The translations under genes and the position numbers were made by a program. A stretch of 64,000 nucleotides of DNA from Flavimarina sp. Hel_I_48. GTDB lineage: Bacteria; Bacteroidota; Bacteroidia; Flavobacteriales; Flavobacteriaceae. The stretch spans positions 2,667,001 through 2,731,000 of the forward strand of contig NZ_JPOL01000002.1 of NCBI RefSeq assembly GCF_000733945.1. The letters run 5' to 3'. The notes beneath the pieces were generated by a model. It had not been told where the DNA came from. It saw nothing but the letters and a program-made list of their open reading frames with translations, and made no database searches. Of this stretch, positions 1 through 7,417 are shown piece by piece; position 1 is the first letter of the stretch; the number at the start of each line of letters is the position of its first letter.

Positions 1-67
1 GAATTTTTATCGTCTAAAGGGAAGCATTTGATTCCATTTTAAGAAATGAAAACAAATAATCAATATG

Positions 68-98
68 TTTGTCAGTTTTAAGAATTGATTTATATTTG
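68..98 (+). promoter_or_regulatory. Predicted Bacteroidota-type promoter of rpsU
   Basis: TTTG at 68-71 and TATATTTG at 91-98 are separated by 19 bases, which fits the -33/-7 promoter known for the Bacteroidota primary sigma factor. The start would lie about 7 bases downstream, giving a leader of roughly 55 bases before the rpsU start codon at 163. Confidence 0.7.
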
Positions 99-147
99 CA
101 CTCTATTTTAGAATAACAATATTACAGAACGGAATACGAATTAAAAG

Positions 148-155
148 AAAGGAGG
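148..155 (+). promoter_or_regulatory. Strong Shine-Dalgarno sequence of rpsU
   Basis: AAAGGAGG ends seven bases before the ATG at 163 and is close to a full complement of the 16S 3-prime tail. Almost no other gene in this window has one, as expected in Bacteroidota, where the anti-SD is masked on the ribosome. In Flavobacterium johnsoniae bS21 takes part in that masking and an SD on rpsU is reported to serve autoregulation; the same role here is inferred. Confidence 0.8.
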
Positions 156-162
156 TACCACT

Positions 163-357
163 ATGTTAATTATACCAGTTAAAGACGGAGAGAATATCGA
201 TAGGGCGCTTAAGCGTTTTAAAAGGAAGTTTGATAGAACGGGAACAATGCGTAGGCTGCGTGACCGTCAGAGTTTCACTAAGCCTTCAGTAGAACGAAGG
301 AAGGAGATTCAAAAAGCTTCTTACATACAAGGGCTTCGCGACAAAGAGAATATCTAG
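163..357 (+). CDS. rpsU: 30S ribosomal protein bS21
   Basis: A 64-residue basic protein with the bS21 pattern: a beta start (MLIIPVKDGENIDRALKRF) followed by an Arg/Lys-rich helix containing FKRKFDRTGTMRRLRDRQ. bS21 binds the small-subunit platform near the 3-prime end of 16S rRNA; in Bacteroidota it helps hide the anti-Shine-Dalgarno. Length matches the family. The ATG is fixed by the strong SD at 148-155. It is transcribed alone from its own promoter and ends at a hairpin terminator 150 bases downstream. Low bS21 would unmask the anti-SD and favour translation of this mRNA, a simple feedback loop (inference from the F. johnsoniae work). Confidence 0.97.
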   Translation: MLIIPVKDGENIDRALKRFKRKFDRTGTMRRLRDRQSFTKPSVERRKEIQKASYIQGLRDKENI

Positions 358-413
358 ATCAACTTTAGCTCTTAATAAATTCGTTTTATTCAGGGCTTAT
401 AGTAAATCTTATT

Positions 414-467
414 CCGATAACACTATCGGTAATTATATAAATCCGTCTTGTCAACCTTGTTCGACAA
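414..467 (+). other. Two small hairpins in the rpsU 3-prime untranslated region
   Basis: CCGATA (414-419) pairs with TATCGG (424-429) around an ACAC loop, and TTGTC (448-452) pairs with GACAA (463-467). With the terminator at 507-543 they make a structured 3-prime tail of about 185 bases after the rpsU stop. It could be an ordinary UTR or a UTR-derived small RNA. No known RNA family is recognised. Confidence 0.4.
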
Positions 468-506
468 TGGGATTTTAACAGAGAGACTAATCCTCTTTCA
501 CAATAC

Positions 507-543
507 AAATCCGCCTGACAGTTCTGGTCAGGCGGATTTTTTT
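507..543 (+). terminator. Intrinsic terminator after rpsU
   Basis: A 13-bp perfect stem (507-519 with 527-539, core TCCGCCTGAC/GTCAGGCGGA) with a 7-base loop runs into a T tract. It separates rpsU from the recombinase gene. Confidence 0.9.
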
Positions 544-592
544 ATGCGATAAATTGATCTTTTTGCCTAAATTGAGACTAAAATCAGCCGTT

Positions 593-1501
593 TTGTACCT
601 AAAATCGTTTTTGGAATATTTAAAGCTAGAAAAGCACTACAGCGCACATACGCTTCTCGCTTATGAAAAGGACATTACATCTTTTTTTGTTTTCACGGAA
701 ACGGAATATGAAACCACGTCTCCAGGTAGCGTTACCTATGCAATGGTGCGTGGATGGATCGTTCTTCTTTCGGAATCAAAAATAGCAAATCGCAGTATCA
801 ACCGTAAAATTGCTTCTCTAAAGACATTTTATAAATTTCTGCAGAAAACAGGGGATGTTGCTGTTTCACCCCTCGCTCGTCATAAATCAATAAAGACAAA
901 GTCAAAAGTTCAGGTTCCTTTTTCATCTCAGGAAATAGACGATGTGCTGGAGCCCTTAAGCGGTGCATCAAGTTTTAAGGATTTACGGGATCAACTCTTG
1001 ATAGAGCTTCTGTATACAACAGGCATGCGGCGCAGCGAACTGATCAATCTTAAATTAGGGGATATTAACAGGGGAGAGGGCGTGCTTAAAGTTCTGGGAA
1101 AGCGTAATAAAGAACGTTTTATACCTATTATTGATAGTTTAGATGCCATTTTTGAACTTTATCTGGAAAAAAGATCCGCTGAATTTAAAAATAATGATGT
1201 GCCCTTTGTTTTATTGACAAACAAGGGCGTTAAAATGTATAACACACTTGTTTATAGAATAATAAATAATTATTTTAGTGCAGTATCTCAAAAAGTAAAA
1301 ACCAGTCCACATATGTTGCGCCATACATTTGCGACTCATTTACTGAACAATGGTGCAGATTTGAATGCGGTAAAAGAATTGCTGGGACATAGCAGCCTGG
1401 CCTCAACGCAAATATATACGCACAATAGCATTGCGCAGCTGCAAAAGGTACATGGCCTGGCACACCCGCGTAATAGAAAAGATACGGATGAGATGAATTA
1501 G
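593..1501 (+). CDS. xerC: Tyrosine recombinase of the XerC/XerD family
   Basis: Site-specific recombinase likely to act on chromosome dimers at dif. The N-terminal SAM-like core-binding domain begins at FLEYLKLEKHYSAHTL. The catalytic domain shows TGMRRSEL (first Arg), a Lys in the VLGKRNKERF hairpin, HMLRHTFATHLL (His-x-x-Arg), LLGHSS and the Tyr nucleophile in QIYTH (codon at 1415). No ATG lies near the domain start; TTG at 593 fits the family length (302 residues), while the frame stays open to a TTG at 554 that directly abuts the terminator. Position between rpsU and hpf is the usual flavobacterial one. XerC versus XerD cannot be decided from sequence alone. Confidence 0.85.
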   Translation: MYLKSFLEYLKLEKHYSAHTLLAYEKDITSFFVFTETEYETTSPGSVTYAMVRGWIVLLSESKIANRSINRKIASLKTFYKFLQKTGDVAVSPLARHKSIKTKSKVQVPFSSQEIDDVLEPLSGASSFKDLRDQLLIELLYTTGMRRSELINLKLGDINRGEGVLKVLGKRNKERFIPIIDSLDAIFELYLEKRSAEFKNNDVPFVLLTNKGVKMYNTLVYRIINNYFSAVSQKVKTSPHMLRHTFATHLLNNGADLNAVKELLGHSSLASTQIYTHNSIAQLQKVHGLAHPRNRKDTDEMN

Positions 1502-1535
1502 CAACCGGGAAATTTAACCTTAATACTTATATATT

Positions 1536-1838
1536 ATGAAAGTAAATGTGCAAAACCCCAATTTCACAGCAGATCAAAAATTGATTGATTTCATAGGTCG
1601 AAAGCTATCTAAGCTGGAACAGTATTATGATAAGATAATTTATGCTGATGTGTTTCTCAAAGTACAAAAAACCAGCGGTCGTGAAAATAAGATAGTTGAA
1701 ATATTATTAAGTGTTCCCGGAAATGAGTTTATCGTGAAGAAACAGGCAAACAGTTTTGAAGCTGGTACAGATAACTGTACACAGTCTTTACAACGTCAAT
1801 TAATGAGGCAGAAAGAGAAAAATAGGGCAGTTGCTTAA
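1536..1838 (+). CDS. hpf: Ribosome hibernation-promoting factor, short form
   Basis: A 100-residue HPF/RaiA-type protein (beta-alpha-beta-beta-beta-alpha fold expected) that binds the decoding centre of idle ribosomes in stationary phase. Family features include FTADQKLIDFIGRKLSKLEQ in the first helix and VFLKVQKTS followed by VEILLSVPGNEF strands. Length matches short HPF, lacking the C-terminal dimerisation domain of long HPF. It starts 34 bases after xerC, so the two are probably co-transcribed. A promoter-like element at 1857-1886 after its stop serves the tRNAs. Confidence 0.92.
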   Translation: MKVNVQNPNFTADQKLIDFIGRKLSKLEQYYDKIIYADVFLKVQKTSGRENKIVEILLSVPGNEFIVKKQANSFEAGTDNCTQSLQRQLMRQKEKNRAVA

Positions 1839-1856
1839 ATTTTTTCTCGAAAATGT

Positions 1857-1886
1857 TTTGTTAGAAATAAAAATATTCTACATTTG
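1857..1886 (+). promoter_or_regulatory. Predicted promoter of the tRNA-Thr/Tyr cluster
   Basis: TTTG (1857-1860), an 18-base spacer and TACATTTG (1879-1886) match the Bacteroidota consensus and sit about 50 bases before tRNA-Thr. Confidence 0.65.
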
Positions 1887-1936
1887 CAGTCCGTTAGAAA
1901 TAGCGGACTTTTTTATGCTAAAGAAAGTATAGAAAA

Positions 1937-2010
1937 GCCGATGTAGCTCAGTTGGCTAGAGCACGTGATTTGTAATCTCGGGGTCGGGGGTTCGAGTCCC
2001 TTCATCGGCT
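1937..2010 (+). tRNA. tRNA-Thr (TGT anticodon)
   Basis: Cloverleaf read by eye: acceptor GCCGATG/CATCGGC with discriminator T, D arm GCTC/GAGC, anticodon loop TTTGTAA, T loop TTCGAGT. The anticodon stem CGTGA/TCTCG contains one U-U mismatch at positions 29-41. No CCA is encoded. Confidence 0.95.
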
Positions 2011-2073
2011 CGATTTGAAGGCGTTTTGTTTAAAGACGATTCGGTTTTTTGAAATATTGATTATACTATTTTT

Positions 2074-2156
2074 GGGGAGATACTCAAGCGGCCAACGAGG
2101 ACAGACTGTAACTCTGTTGTTTTACGACTTCGCAGGTTCGAATCCTGCTCTCCCCA
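2074..2156 (+). tRNA. tRNA-Tyr (GTA anticodon)
   Basis: Class II tRNA with a long variable arm: acceptor GGGGAGA/TCTCCCC with discriminator A, anticodon stem CAGA/TCTG around CTGTAAC, T loop TTCGAAT. 83 bases, CCA not encoded. Confidence 0.96.
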
Positions 2157-2197
2157 CATTTAATGTTTTGTTTGGAATTTTGTATCGCTATATTTTG

Positions 2198-2205
2198 TAG
2201 CTTTG
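2198..2205 (+). promoter_or_regulatory. Possible -7 element ahead of tRNA-Gly
   Basis: TAGCTTTG matches TAnnTTTG and lies 16 bases before tRNA-Gly. Upstream TTTG copies at 2171-2174 and 2179-2182 are at less ideal distances, so the assignment is tentative. Confidence 0.45.
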
Positions 2206-2221
2206 CAGTCCAAATAAAAAT

Positions 2222-2294
2222 GCGGGAGTAGCTCAGTTGGTAGAGCGTCAGCCTTCCAAGCTGAATGTCGCCGGTTCGAACCCGGTCTCCCGCT
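2222..2294 (+). tRNA. tRNA-Gly (TCC anticodon)
   Basis: Acceptor GCGGGAG/CTCCCGC with discriminator T, D arm GCTC/GAGC, anticodon stem TCAGC/GCTGA around CTTCCAA, T arm CCGG/CCGG with TTCGAAC. CCA not encoded. Confidence 0.96.
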
Positions 2295-2484
2295 CTCTTA
2301 AACAGATGATTTTGTTTTGTTTTAGAAGGTTTTAAAATTATACTTACGTATAAGTTTTGAATCTCTGAACTGACAATTTATCGTATATCATAATGTTACT
2401 GCTTTGACTTCGTGTCAAATCCAGCCCTTAACGCTGCATAATCAGTTTGGGCTTCGTTTTTCTGGTTTGCCAGAACAACCTTAA

Positions 2485-2556
2485 GCCGACGTAGCTCAGG
2501 GGTAGAGCGTTTCCTTGGTAAGGAAGAGGTCACGGGTTCAATTCCCGTCGTTGGCT
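2485..2556 (+). tRNA. tRNA-Thr (GGT anticodon)
   Basis: Acceptor GCCGACG/CGTTGGC (one G-U pair) with discriminator T, anticodon loop TTGGTAA, T stem ACGGG/CCCGT with loop TTCAATT. It lies 131 bases before tuf, so Thr-GGT and tuf may share a transcript. Confidence 0.95.
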
Positions 2557-2687
2557 CTATAGCAGTGGCAGTTTTTAAACTAAACGGGTGTTTTGCACTC
2601 CGGCTTTTTGTGTTTATTAAAAGCTGAAGTGGCCTGTTAATAAAAATTTGAACACTAATAATAACTAAGAATAAAATAATTTAAATC

Positions 2688-3875
2688 ATGGCAAAGGCAA
2701 CTTTTGATCGCTCCAAACCGCACTTAAATATAGGTACCATTGGACACGTGGATCACGGTAAAACAACTTTAACAGCTGCTATTACGACCGTACTTTCTAG
2801 TACAGGTCTTTCTGAGTTGAGAAGTTTTGACTCTATTGACAACGCTCCTGAAGAAAAAGAGCGCGGTATTACAATTAATACTTCTCACGTTGAATACGCT
2901 ACAGAAAACCGTCACTATGCGCACGTTGACTGTCCTGGTCACGCGGATTATGTGAAGAACATGGTTACTGGTGCTGCCCAGATGGACGGTGCTATATTAG
3001 TGGTTGCTGCGACAGATGGACCTATGCCTCAAACGCGTGAGCATATCCTTCTTGGACGTCAGGTAGGTATTCCTCGTATCGTTGTATTCATGAACAAGGT
3101 GGATATGGTTGATGATGAAGAACTTCTTGAGCTAGTTGAGATGGAAGTACGTGATCTATTGAGCTTTTATGAGTATGACGGTGACAATGGTCCTGTTATT
3201 CAAGGATCTGCTTTAGGTGCACTTAATGGTGAGCAAAAATGGGTTGATAAAGTTTTAGAACTTATGCAAGCTGTTGATGATTGGATCGAATTGCCAAAGC
3301 GTGATGTTGATAAGCCATTCTTGATGCCTATCGAAGATGTATTCTCTATTACTGGTCGTGGTACTGTTGCAACTGGTCGTATTGAAACTGGTGTTGCTAA
3401 TACAGGGGATCCGGTAGAGATCATTGGTATGGGTGCTGGTAAACTTACCTCTACTATTACGGGTGTTGAAATGTTCCGTAAGATTTTGGATAGAGGTGAA
3501 GCTGGTGATAACGTAGGTATCTTATTGCGTGGTATTGAGAAATCTCAAATTACTCGTGGTATGGTAATTACCAAGCCAGCTTCTGTAACTCCTCACCAGA
3601 AGTTCAAAGCTGAGGTTTATATCCTGAAGAAAGAAGAAGGTGGTCGTCACACGCCATTCCACAATAATTACCGTCCACAGTTTTATGTACGTACAACTGA
3701 CGTAACAGGAACTATTACACTTAGTGATGGTGTTGAAATGGTAATGCCAGGGGACAACTTGACTATCAATGTAGAGCTTATTCAGCCTATCGCGATGACT
3801 GTAGGTCTTCGTTTCGCAATCCGTGAGGGTGGTAGAACTGTAGGTGCAGGTCAGGTTACTGAAATTCTTGACTAA
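2688..3875 (+). CDS. tuf: Translation elongation factor EF-Tu
   Basis: GTPase that delivers aminoacyl-tRNA to the ribosomal A site. At 395 residues it is full length. Visible GTPase motifs: GHVDHGKT (residues 19-26, P-loop), [12 protein letters not shown] (switch I), DCPGHADYV (switch II, near residue 80) and NKVD. Domains II and III follow, with the conserved [13 protein letters not shown] and the C-terminal [16 protein letters not shown]. It sits between tRNA-Thr(GGT) and tRNA-Trp as in other flavobacteria and is closed by its own hairpin, so it is probably not in the secE-rpoC transcript. Confidence 0.99.
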   Translation: MAKATFDRSKPHLNIGTIGHVDHGKTTLTAAITTVLSSTGLSELRSFDSIDNAPEEKERGITINTSHVEYATENRHYAHVDCPGHADYVKNMVTGAAQMDGAILVVAATDGPMPQTREHILLGRQVGIPRIVVFMNKVDMVDDEELLELVEMEVRDLLSFYEYDGDNGPVIQGSALGALNGEQKWVDKVLELMQAVDDWIELPKRDVDKPFLMPIEDVFSITGRGTVATGRIETGVANTGDPVEIIGMGAGKLTSTITGVEMFRKILDRGEAGDNVGILLRGIEKSQITRGMVITKPASVTPHQKFKAEVYILKKEEGGRHTPFHNNYRPQFYVRTTDVTGTITLSDGVEMVMPGDNLTINVELIQPIAMTVGLRFAIREGGRTVGAGQVTEILD

Positions 3876-3898
3876 GAATATTTAATATATAAGAAGGG

Positions 3899-3930
3899 AA
3901 GGCGTCCGTTTACGGGTGCCTTGCCTTTTA
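3899..3930 (+). terminator. Terminator after tuf
   Basis: AAGGCGTCCG (3899-3908) pairs with CGGGTGCCTT (3913-3922) through two G-U pairs around a TTTA loop, then a T-rich stretch. Confidence 0.75.
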
Positions 3931-3999
3931 TTAATGTGTAGCCTTTTATTTATGCTAAAGGCTATTGATTACTAAAATAACTTTTTGGTTATTTTAAAT

Positions 4000-4072
4000 A
4001 CGGGTTTAGCTCAGTTGGTAGAGCACTGGTCTCCAAAACCAGGTGTCGGGAGTTCGAGTCTCTCAACCCGTG
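4000..4072 (+). tRNA. tRNA-Trp (CCA anticodon)
   Basis: Acceptor ACGGGTT/AACCCGT with discriminator G, D arm GCTC/GAGC, anticodon stem CTGGT/ACCAG around CTCCAAA, T loop TTCGAGT. CCA tail not encoded. Directly precedes secE. Confidence 0.96.
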
Positions 4073-4185
4073 CAAAATTGGATTGATATTTACGGTTTTC
4101 CGTTTCATTCAATTGACAAATTAGAGAAGACGACTTGTATGTTGGAATTCTTAGATTAAAAATTTCTACTAAATAAAATATTAAA

Positions 4186-4383
4186 ATGGCTGGTTTAGTA
4201 AATTACGTTCAGGAGTCCTATAATGAATTGAAAAATCATGTAACCTGGCCTCCTTTGTCTGAAGCACAACGACTAGCTGTTGTTGTTGCTGTATTTACGG
4301 TTATTTTTGCGCTGGCTATCTGGGGTGTTGATACTGTATTTAGCCGTGCTATCAAGTTTTATTTTAATCTCGTAGGCGCTTAA
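4186..4383 (+). CDS. secE: Preprotein translocase subunit SecE
   Basis: A 65-residue single-pass membrane protein. The amphipathic start holds the SecE core pattern SYNELKNHVTWPPLSEAQ (the conserved V-x-W-P), followed by one transmembrane helix, about residues 31-50 (VVVAVFTVIFALAIWGVDTV). SecE clamps SecY in the inner-membrane translocon. Size is that of the short one-helix SecE. It starts the secE-nusG-rplKAJL run; nusG begins 11 bases downstream. Confidence 0.96.
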   Translation: MAGLVNYVQESYNELKNHVTWPPLSEAQRLAVVVAVFTVIFALAIWGVDTVFSRAIKFYFNLVGA

Positions 4384-4394
4384 AAACATTTACA

Positions 4395-4952
4395 ATGGCT
4401 ATAACAAACAATACCGATAAAGACTGGTACGTGGTACGGGCCGTAAGTGGTCAGGAAAACAAAGTAAAAGGATATATAGATCAAGAAGTCGCTCGATTTA
4501 ATCTTGAAGATTATGTAGAAGAGGTCCTTGTTCCTACTGAAAAAGTTATACAGATACGTAAAGGCAAAAAAGTCAATAAAGAGCGTGTTTATTTCCCTGG
4601 TTACATCATGGTTCATGCAAATTTGGGCGGTGAGGTAACACACATGATCAAATCGATCAATGGTGTGATAGGCTTTCTGGGAGAAACTAAAGGTGGAGAT
4701 CCTGTGCCCCTTAGAAAATCTGAGGTCAACCGTATGCTAGGTAAAGTGGATGAGCTTTCTGTAAAATCAGAAAATGTAGCCATTCCATTTGTCATAGGAG
4801 AGACGGTTAAGGTGATAGATGGTCCTTTTAATGGATTTAATGGTACTGTTGAAAAAATCAATGAAGAAAAGCGCAAGCTTGAGGTCATGGTTAAAATATT
4901 TGGTCGTAAGACTCCTTTGGAACTTAGCTATATGCAGGTCGAGAAGGTATAG
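4395..4952 (+). CDS. nusG: Transcription termination/antitermination factor NusG
   Basis: A 185-residue NusG. The N-terminal NGN domain starts WYVVRAVSGQENKVKGYI and would bind the beta-prime clamp of RNA polymerase. A KOW domain follows (VKVIDGPFNGFNGTVEKINEE, about residues 135-160) and in other bacteria contacts Rho or S10. Length and domain order are standard. It lies between secE (11 bases) and rplK (75 bases) in the usual cluster. Confidence 0.97.
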   Translation: MAITNNTDKDWYVVRAVSGQENKVKGYIDQEVARFNLEDYVEEVLVPTEKVIQIRKGKKVNKERVYFPGYIMVHANLGGEVTHMIKSINGVIGFLGETKGGDPVPLRKSEVNRMLGKVDELSVKSENVAIPFVIGETVKVIDGPFNGFNGTVEKINEEKRKLEVMVKIFGRKTPLELSYMQVEKV

Positions 4953-5027
4953 ATTGATAAATGTTACATTATATAGATAATATTCTTCCGCTTCCACTAA
5001 AGAATATGTCAACTTAAATTTTTAGAA

Positions 5028-5465
5028 ATGGCAAAAGAAATAAGTAAAGTTGTAAAGTTGCAAGTCAAGGGGGGTGCCGCTAACCCTTCCCCACCAGTTG
5101 GGCCAGCTTTAGGTGCTGCCGGTGTAAATATCATGGAGTTCTGTAAGCAGTTTAATGCGAGAACCCAAGATAAAGCAGGAAAAGTTCTTCCTGTTGTTAT
5201 TACCGTTTATGGTGATAAATCTTTTGATTTTGTAATCAAAACCCCTCCTGCAGCAGTGCAGTTATTGGAAGCAGCTAAGTTAAAAAGTGGTTCAGGAGAA
5301 CCTAACCGTAAGAAGGTTGCAAGTGTATCCTGGGATCAGATAAAAGCAATCGCCGAAGATAAAATGGTAGATTTAAATGCTTTTACTGTAGATAGCGCTA
5401 TGAAAATGGTGGCAGGAACTGCACGATCAATGGGAATAACGGTAAAGGGACAAGCTCCTTTTTAA
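5028..5465 (+). CDS. rplK: 50S ribosomal protein uL11
   Basis: A 145-residue uL11. The N-terminal domain carries [20 protein letters not shown] and the C-terminal RNA-binding domain carries [20 protein letters not shown]. uL11 binds the 23S GTPase-associated region with L10 and helps factor-dependent GTP hydrolysis. The gene is followed by rplA 21 bases downstream, so they are co-transcribed. Nothing is unusual about it. Confidence 0.98.
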   Translation: MAKEISKVVKLQVKGGAANPSPPVGPALGAAGVNIMEFCKQFNARTQDKAGKVLPVVITVYGDKSFDFVIKTPPAAVQLLEAAKLKSGSGEPNRKKVASVSWDQIKAIAEDKMVDLNAFTVDSAMKMVAGTARSMGITVKGQAPF

Positions 5466-5486
5466 AAACCACAAAAGCAATTTAAA

Positions 5487-6185
5487 ATGGCAAGAATAAC
5501 AAAAAAGCAAAAAGAAGCCCAGGCGAAAGTAGATTCAAATGCTACTTACACCTTGCTTGAGGGTTCTAAGCTTATAAAGGAAATTAGTAAATTTAATTTT
5601 GATCCTTCTGTTGACTTAGCTGTACGTCTTAATGTTGACCCACGTAAAGCCAATCAAATGGTGCGTGGCGTCGTGACCCTTCCACATGGTACGGGTAAAG
5701 ATGTAAAAGTACTCGCTCTGGTAACTCCAGATAAAGAGGCTGAAGCAAAAGAAGCAGGGGCTGATTATGTAGGTCTGGATGAGTATCTTGAGAAAATCAA
5801 GAACGGTTGGACTGATGTTGATGTAATCGTGACCATGCCAAGTGTAATGGGTAAACTAGGACCTTTAGGTCGTGTTTTAGGTCCCCGTGGCCTAATGCCG
5901 AACCCTAAAACAGGTACGGTAACGATGGACGTGGCAAAAGCAGTAAGCGATGTTAAATCTGGTAAGATCGACTTTAGGGTTGAAAAAACCGGTATTGTAC
6001 ATGCTGCAATTGGTAAAGCATCTTTTGATGCCGAAAAAATTGCTGATAATGCCCGAGAATTGATAACCACATTAGTAAAATTGAAGCCTACAGCAGCAAA
6101 AGGTATCTATATCAAAAGTATCTTTATGTCTAGTACCATGAGTCCTAGTGTAGAGATAGATTCTAAGCGCTTTGCTGAGCAGTAA
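5487..6185 (+). CDS. rplA: 50S ribosomal protein uL1
   Basis: A 232-residue uL1, the L1-stalk protein near the E site. Recognisable blocks are [36 protein letters not shown] and the signature [20 protein letters not shown]. In many bacteria L1 also represses its own rplKA mRNA, but no L1-binding mimic was looked for successfully here. Starts 21 bases after rplK; rplJ follows after 11 bases. Confidence 0.98.
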   Translation: MARITKKQKEAQAKVDSNATYTLLEGSKLIKEISKFNFDPSVDLAVRLNVDPRKANQMVRGVVTLPHGTGKDVKVLALVTPDKEAEAKEAGADYVGLDEYLEKIKNGWTDVDVIVTMPSVMGKLGPLGRVLGPRGLMPNPKTGTVTMDVAKAVSDVKSGKIDFRVEKTGIVHAAIGKASFDAEKIADNARELITTLVKLKPTAAKGIYIKSIFMSSTMSPSVEIDSKRFAEQ

Positions 6186-6196
6186 ATAGTTAAATT

Positions 6197-6718
6197 ATGA
6201 CAAGAGAAGAAAAATCAAAAGTAATAGAAGACTTAACTGCACAGTTGGCTGATAGCACAAACATCTATCTGGCAGATATCGCTGGTTTAGATGCTGGAAC
6301 CACTACACGATTACGTAGAGCGTGCTTTAAAGCTGGTATACGACTGGCTGTAGTTAAAAATACATTGCTTGCAAAAGCAATGGAGGCTTCAGAAAAGGAT
6401 TTTGGTGAATTGCCTTCGGTATTGAAAGGTAACACGTCAATCATGTTTTCTGAAACAGGAAATGCACCTGCTAAGGTTATAAAAGAATTCCGTAAGAAAT
6501 CTGAAAAACCTTTATTAAAAGGAGCATTTATTGAAGAGGCAATCTATGTGGGTGACAACCAACTCGATGCACTTGTTGACATTAAATCTAGGGAAGAACT
6601 TATTGGGGATATCGTTGGACTTCTTCAATCTCCTGCCAAGAACGTTATTAGCGCTCTTAAATCAGGTGGTTCTACAATCGCTGGATTGGTCAAAACACTT
6701 TCTGAAAGGGAAGAATAA
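6197..6718 (+). CDS. rplJ: 50S ribosomal protein uL10
   Basis: A 173-residue uL10, base of the L7/L12 stalk. The N-terminal rRNA-binding domain includes YLADIAGLDAGTTTRLRRAC and VVKNTLLAKAM; the C-terminal helix (VISALKSGGSTIAGLVKTL) should carry L7/L12 dimers. The gap to rplA is only 11 bases, so a classical L10 leader before rplJ has no room. rplL follows after 57 bases. Confidence 0.98.
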   Translation: MTREEKSKVIEDLTAQLADSTNIYLADIAGLDAGTTTRLRRACFKAGIRLAVVKNTLLAKAMEASEKDFGELPSVLKGNTSIMFSETGNAPAKVIKEFRKKSEKPLLKGAFIEEAIYVGDNQLDALVDIKSREELIGDIVGLLQSPAKNVISALKSGGSTIAGLVKTLSEREE

Positions 6719-6775
6719 TACGTACGCACTTTTTTAATTTATATAAACAAGAATAATTTTTTTAAAACGATAGAA

Positions 6776-7150
6776 ATGGCAGATTTGAAAGATTTCGCAG
6801 AACAATTAGTAAACTTAACTGTAAAAGAAGTTAATGAACTAGCAACTATTTTGAAGGATGAGTATGGCATTGAGCCAGCTGCAGCAGCAGTTGCAATGGC
6901 AGGACCTGCAGGTGGTGGAGAAGAAGCTGCTGAAGAGCAGACTGAATTTGATGTTATCCTTAAAGCAGCAGGTGGATCGAAATTAGCAGTTGTAAAATTA
7001 GTTAAAGAACTTACAGGTTCAGGTCTTAAAGACGCTAAAGAATTAGTTGATAACGCACCAAGCCCAATCAAGGAAGGTGTAGCTAAGGACGAAGCAGAAG
7101 CAGTTAAAAAACAACTGGAAGAGGCTGGCGCCGAAGTTGAGCTTAAATAA
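6776..7150 (+). CDS. rplL: 50S ribosomal protein bL12 (L7/L12)
   Basis: A 124-residue acidic stalk protein: an N-terminal dimerisation helix ([19 protein letters not shown]), an Ala/Gly-rich hinge (about residues 38-55) and the factor-binding C-terminal domain with [24 protein letters not shown]. It is present in several copies per ribosome and so must be made in excess over L10 and RNA polymerase; the structured RNA after its stop (7173-7380) is well placed to lower readthrough into rpoB. Confidence 0.98.
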   Translation: MADLKDFAEQLVNLTVKEVNELATILKDEYGIEPAAAAVAMAGPAGGGEEAAEEQTEFDVILKAAGGSKLAVVKLVKELTGSGLKDAKELVDNAPSPIKEGVAKDEAEAVKKQLEEAGAEVELK

Positions 7151-7172
7151 GCTTAACACATACAATAACAAA

Positions 7173-7380
7173 GGTTTAGGTCTTTCTTTTTCGATATTTA
7201 TCGGAAAGAATTGACCTAAACCATTTGTTGTATATAAGGTTTACCTTTTTATTACGACTAAAATCCCTCGTGATTGTTTATATTATATATCCACTAAGGT
7301 GGAAACTTAACAATCATGTATGTGTCGCTAGGACACGCCAAGTGCGAAGTCAATCTCGTACGCTCCTGATTGAGTTCAGG
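7173..7380 (+). promoter_or_regulatory. Structured rplL-rpoB intercistronic leader (four hairpins)
   Basis: Four predicted hairpins are seen. (1) GGTTTAGGTC 7173-7182 pairs with GACCTAAACC 7213-7222; inside it TTCTTT/AAAGAA and CGATA/TATCG nearly complete a 50-base rod. (2) TGATTGTT 7271-7278 with AACAATCA 7309-7316, enclosing CCAC/GTGG (7291-7294/7299-7302). (3) GTGTC/GACAC near 7322-7336. (4) CCTGA/TCAGG 7365-7380. No long T tract follows the first, so it looks like an attenuator or RNase-processing region rather than a full terminator. E. coli has an attenuator and RNase III site at the same place. Confidence 0.6.
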
Positions 7381-7417
7381 AAACACTTTTTATTTAATTA
7401 AATTCCGTTCGTTGAAG

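Noticed and set aside
2295..2484. Additional RNA gene between tRNA-Gly and tRNA-Thr(GGT)
   Set aside because: Only weak hairpins (for example TTCTGG/CCAGAA at 2460-2475) and no cloverleaf or known RNA pattern.
5765..6070. Long antisense open frame within rplA
   Set aside because: Shadow of a real, highly conserved gene; low-stop antisense frames are common opposite ribosomal protein genes.
7370..7417. TTG start extending RpoB by 16 residues
   Set aside because: It lies in the hairpin just before the ATG at 7418 and adds residues not found in RpoB relatives.
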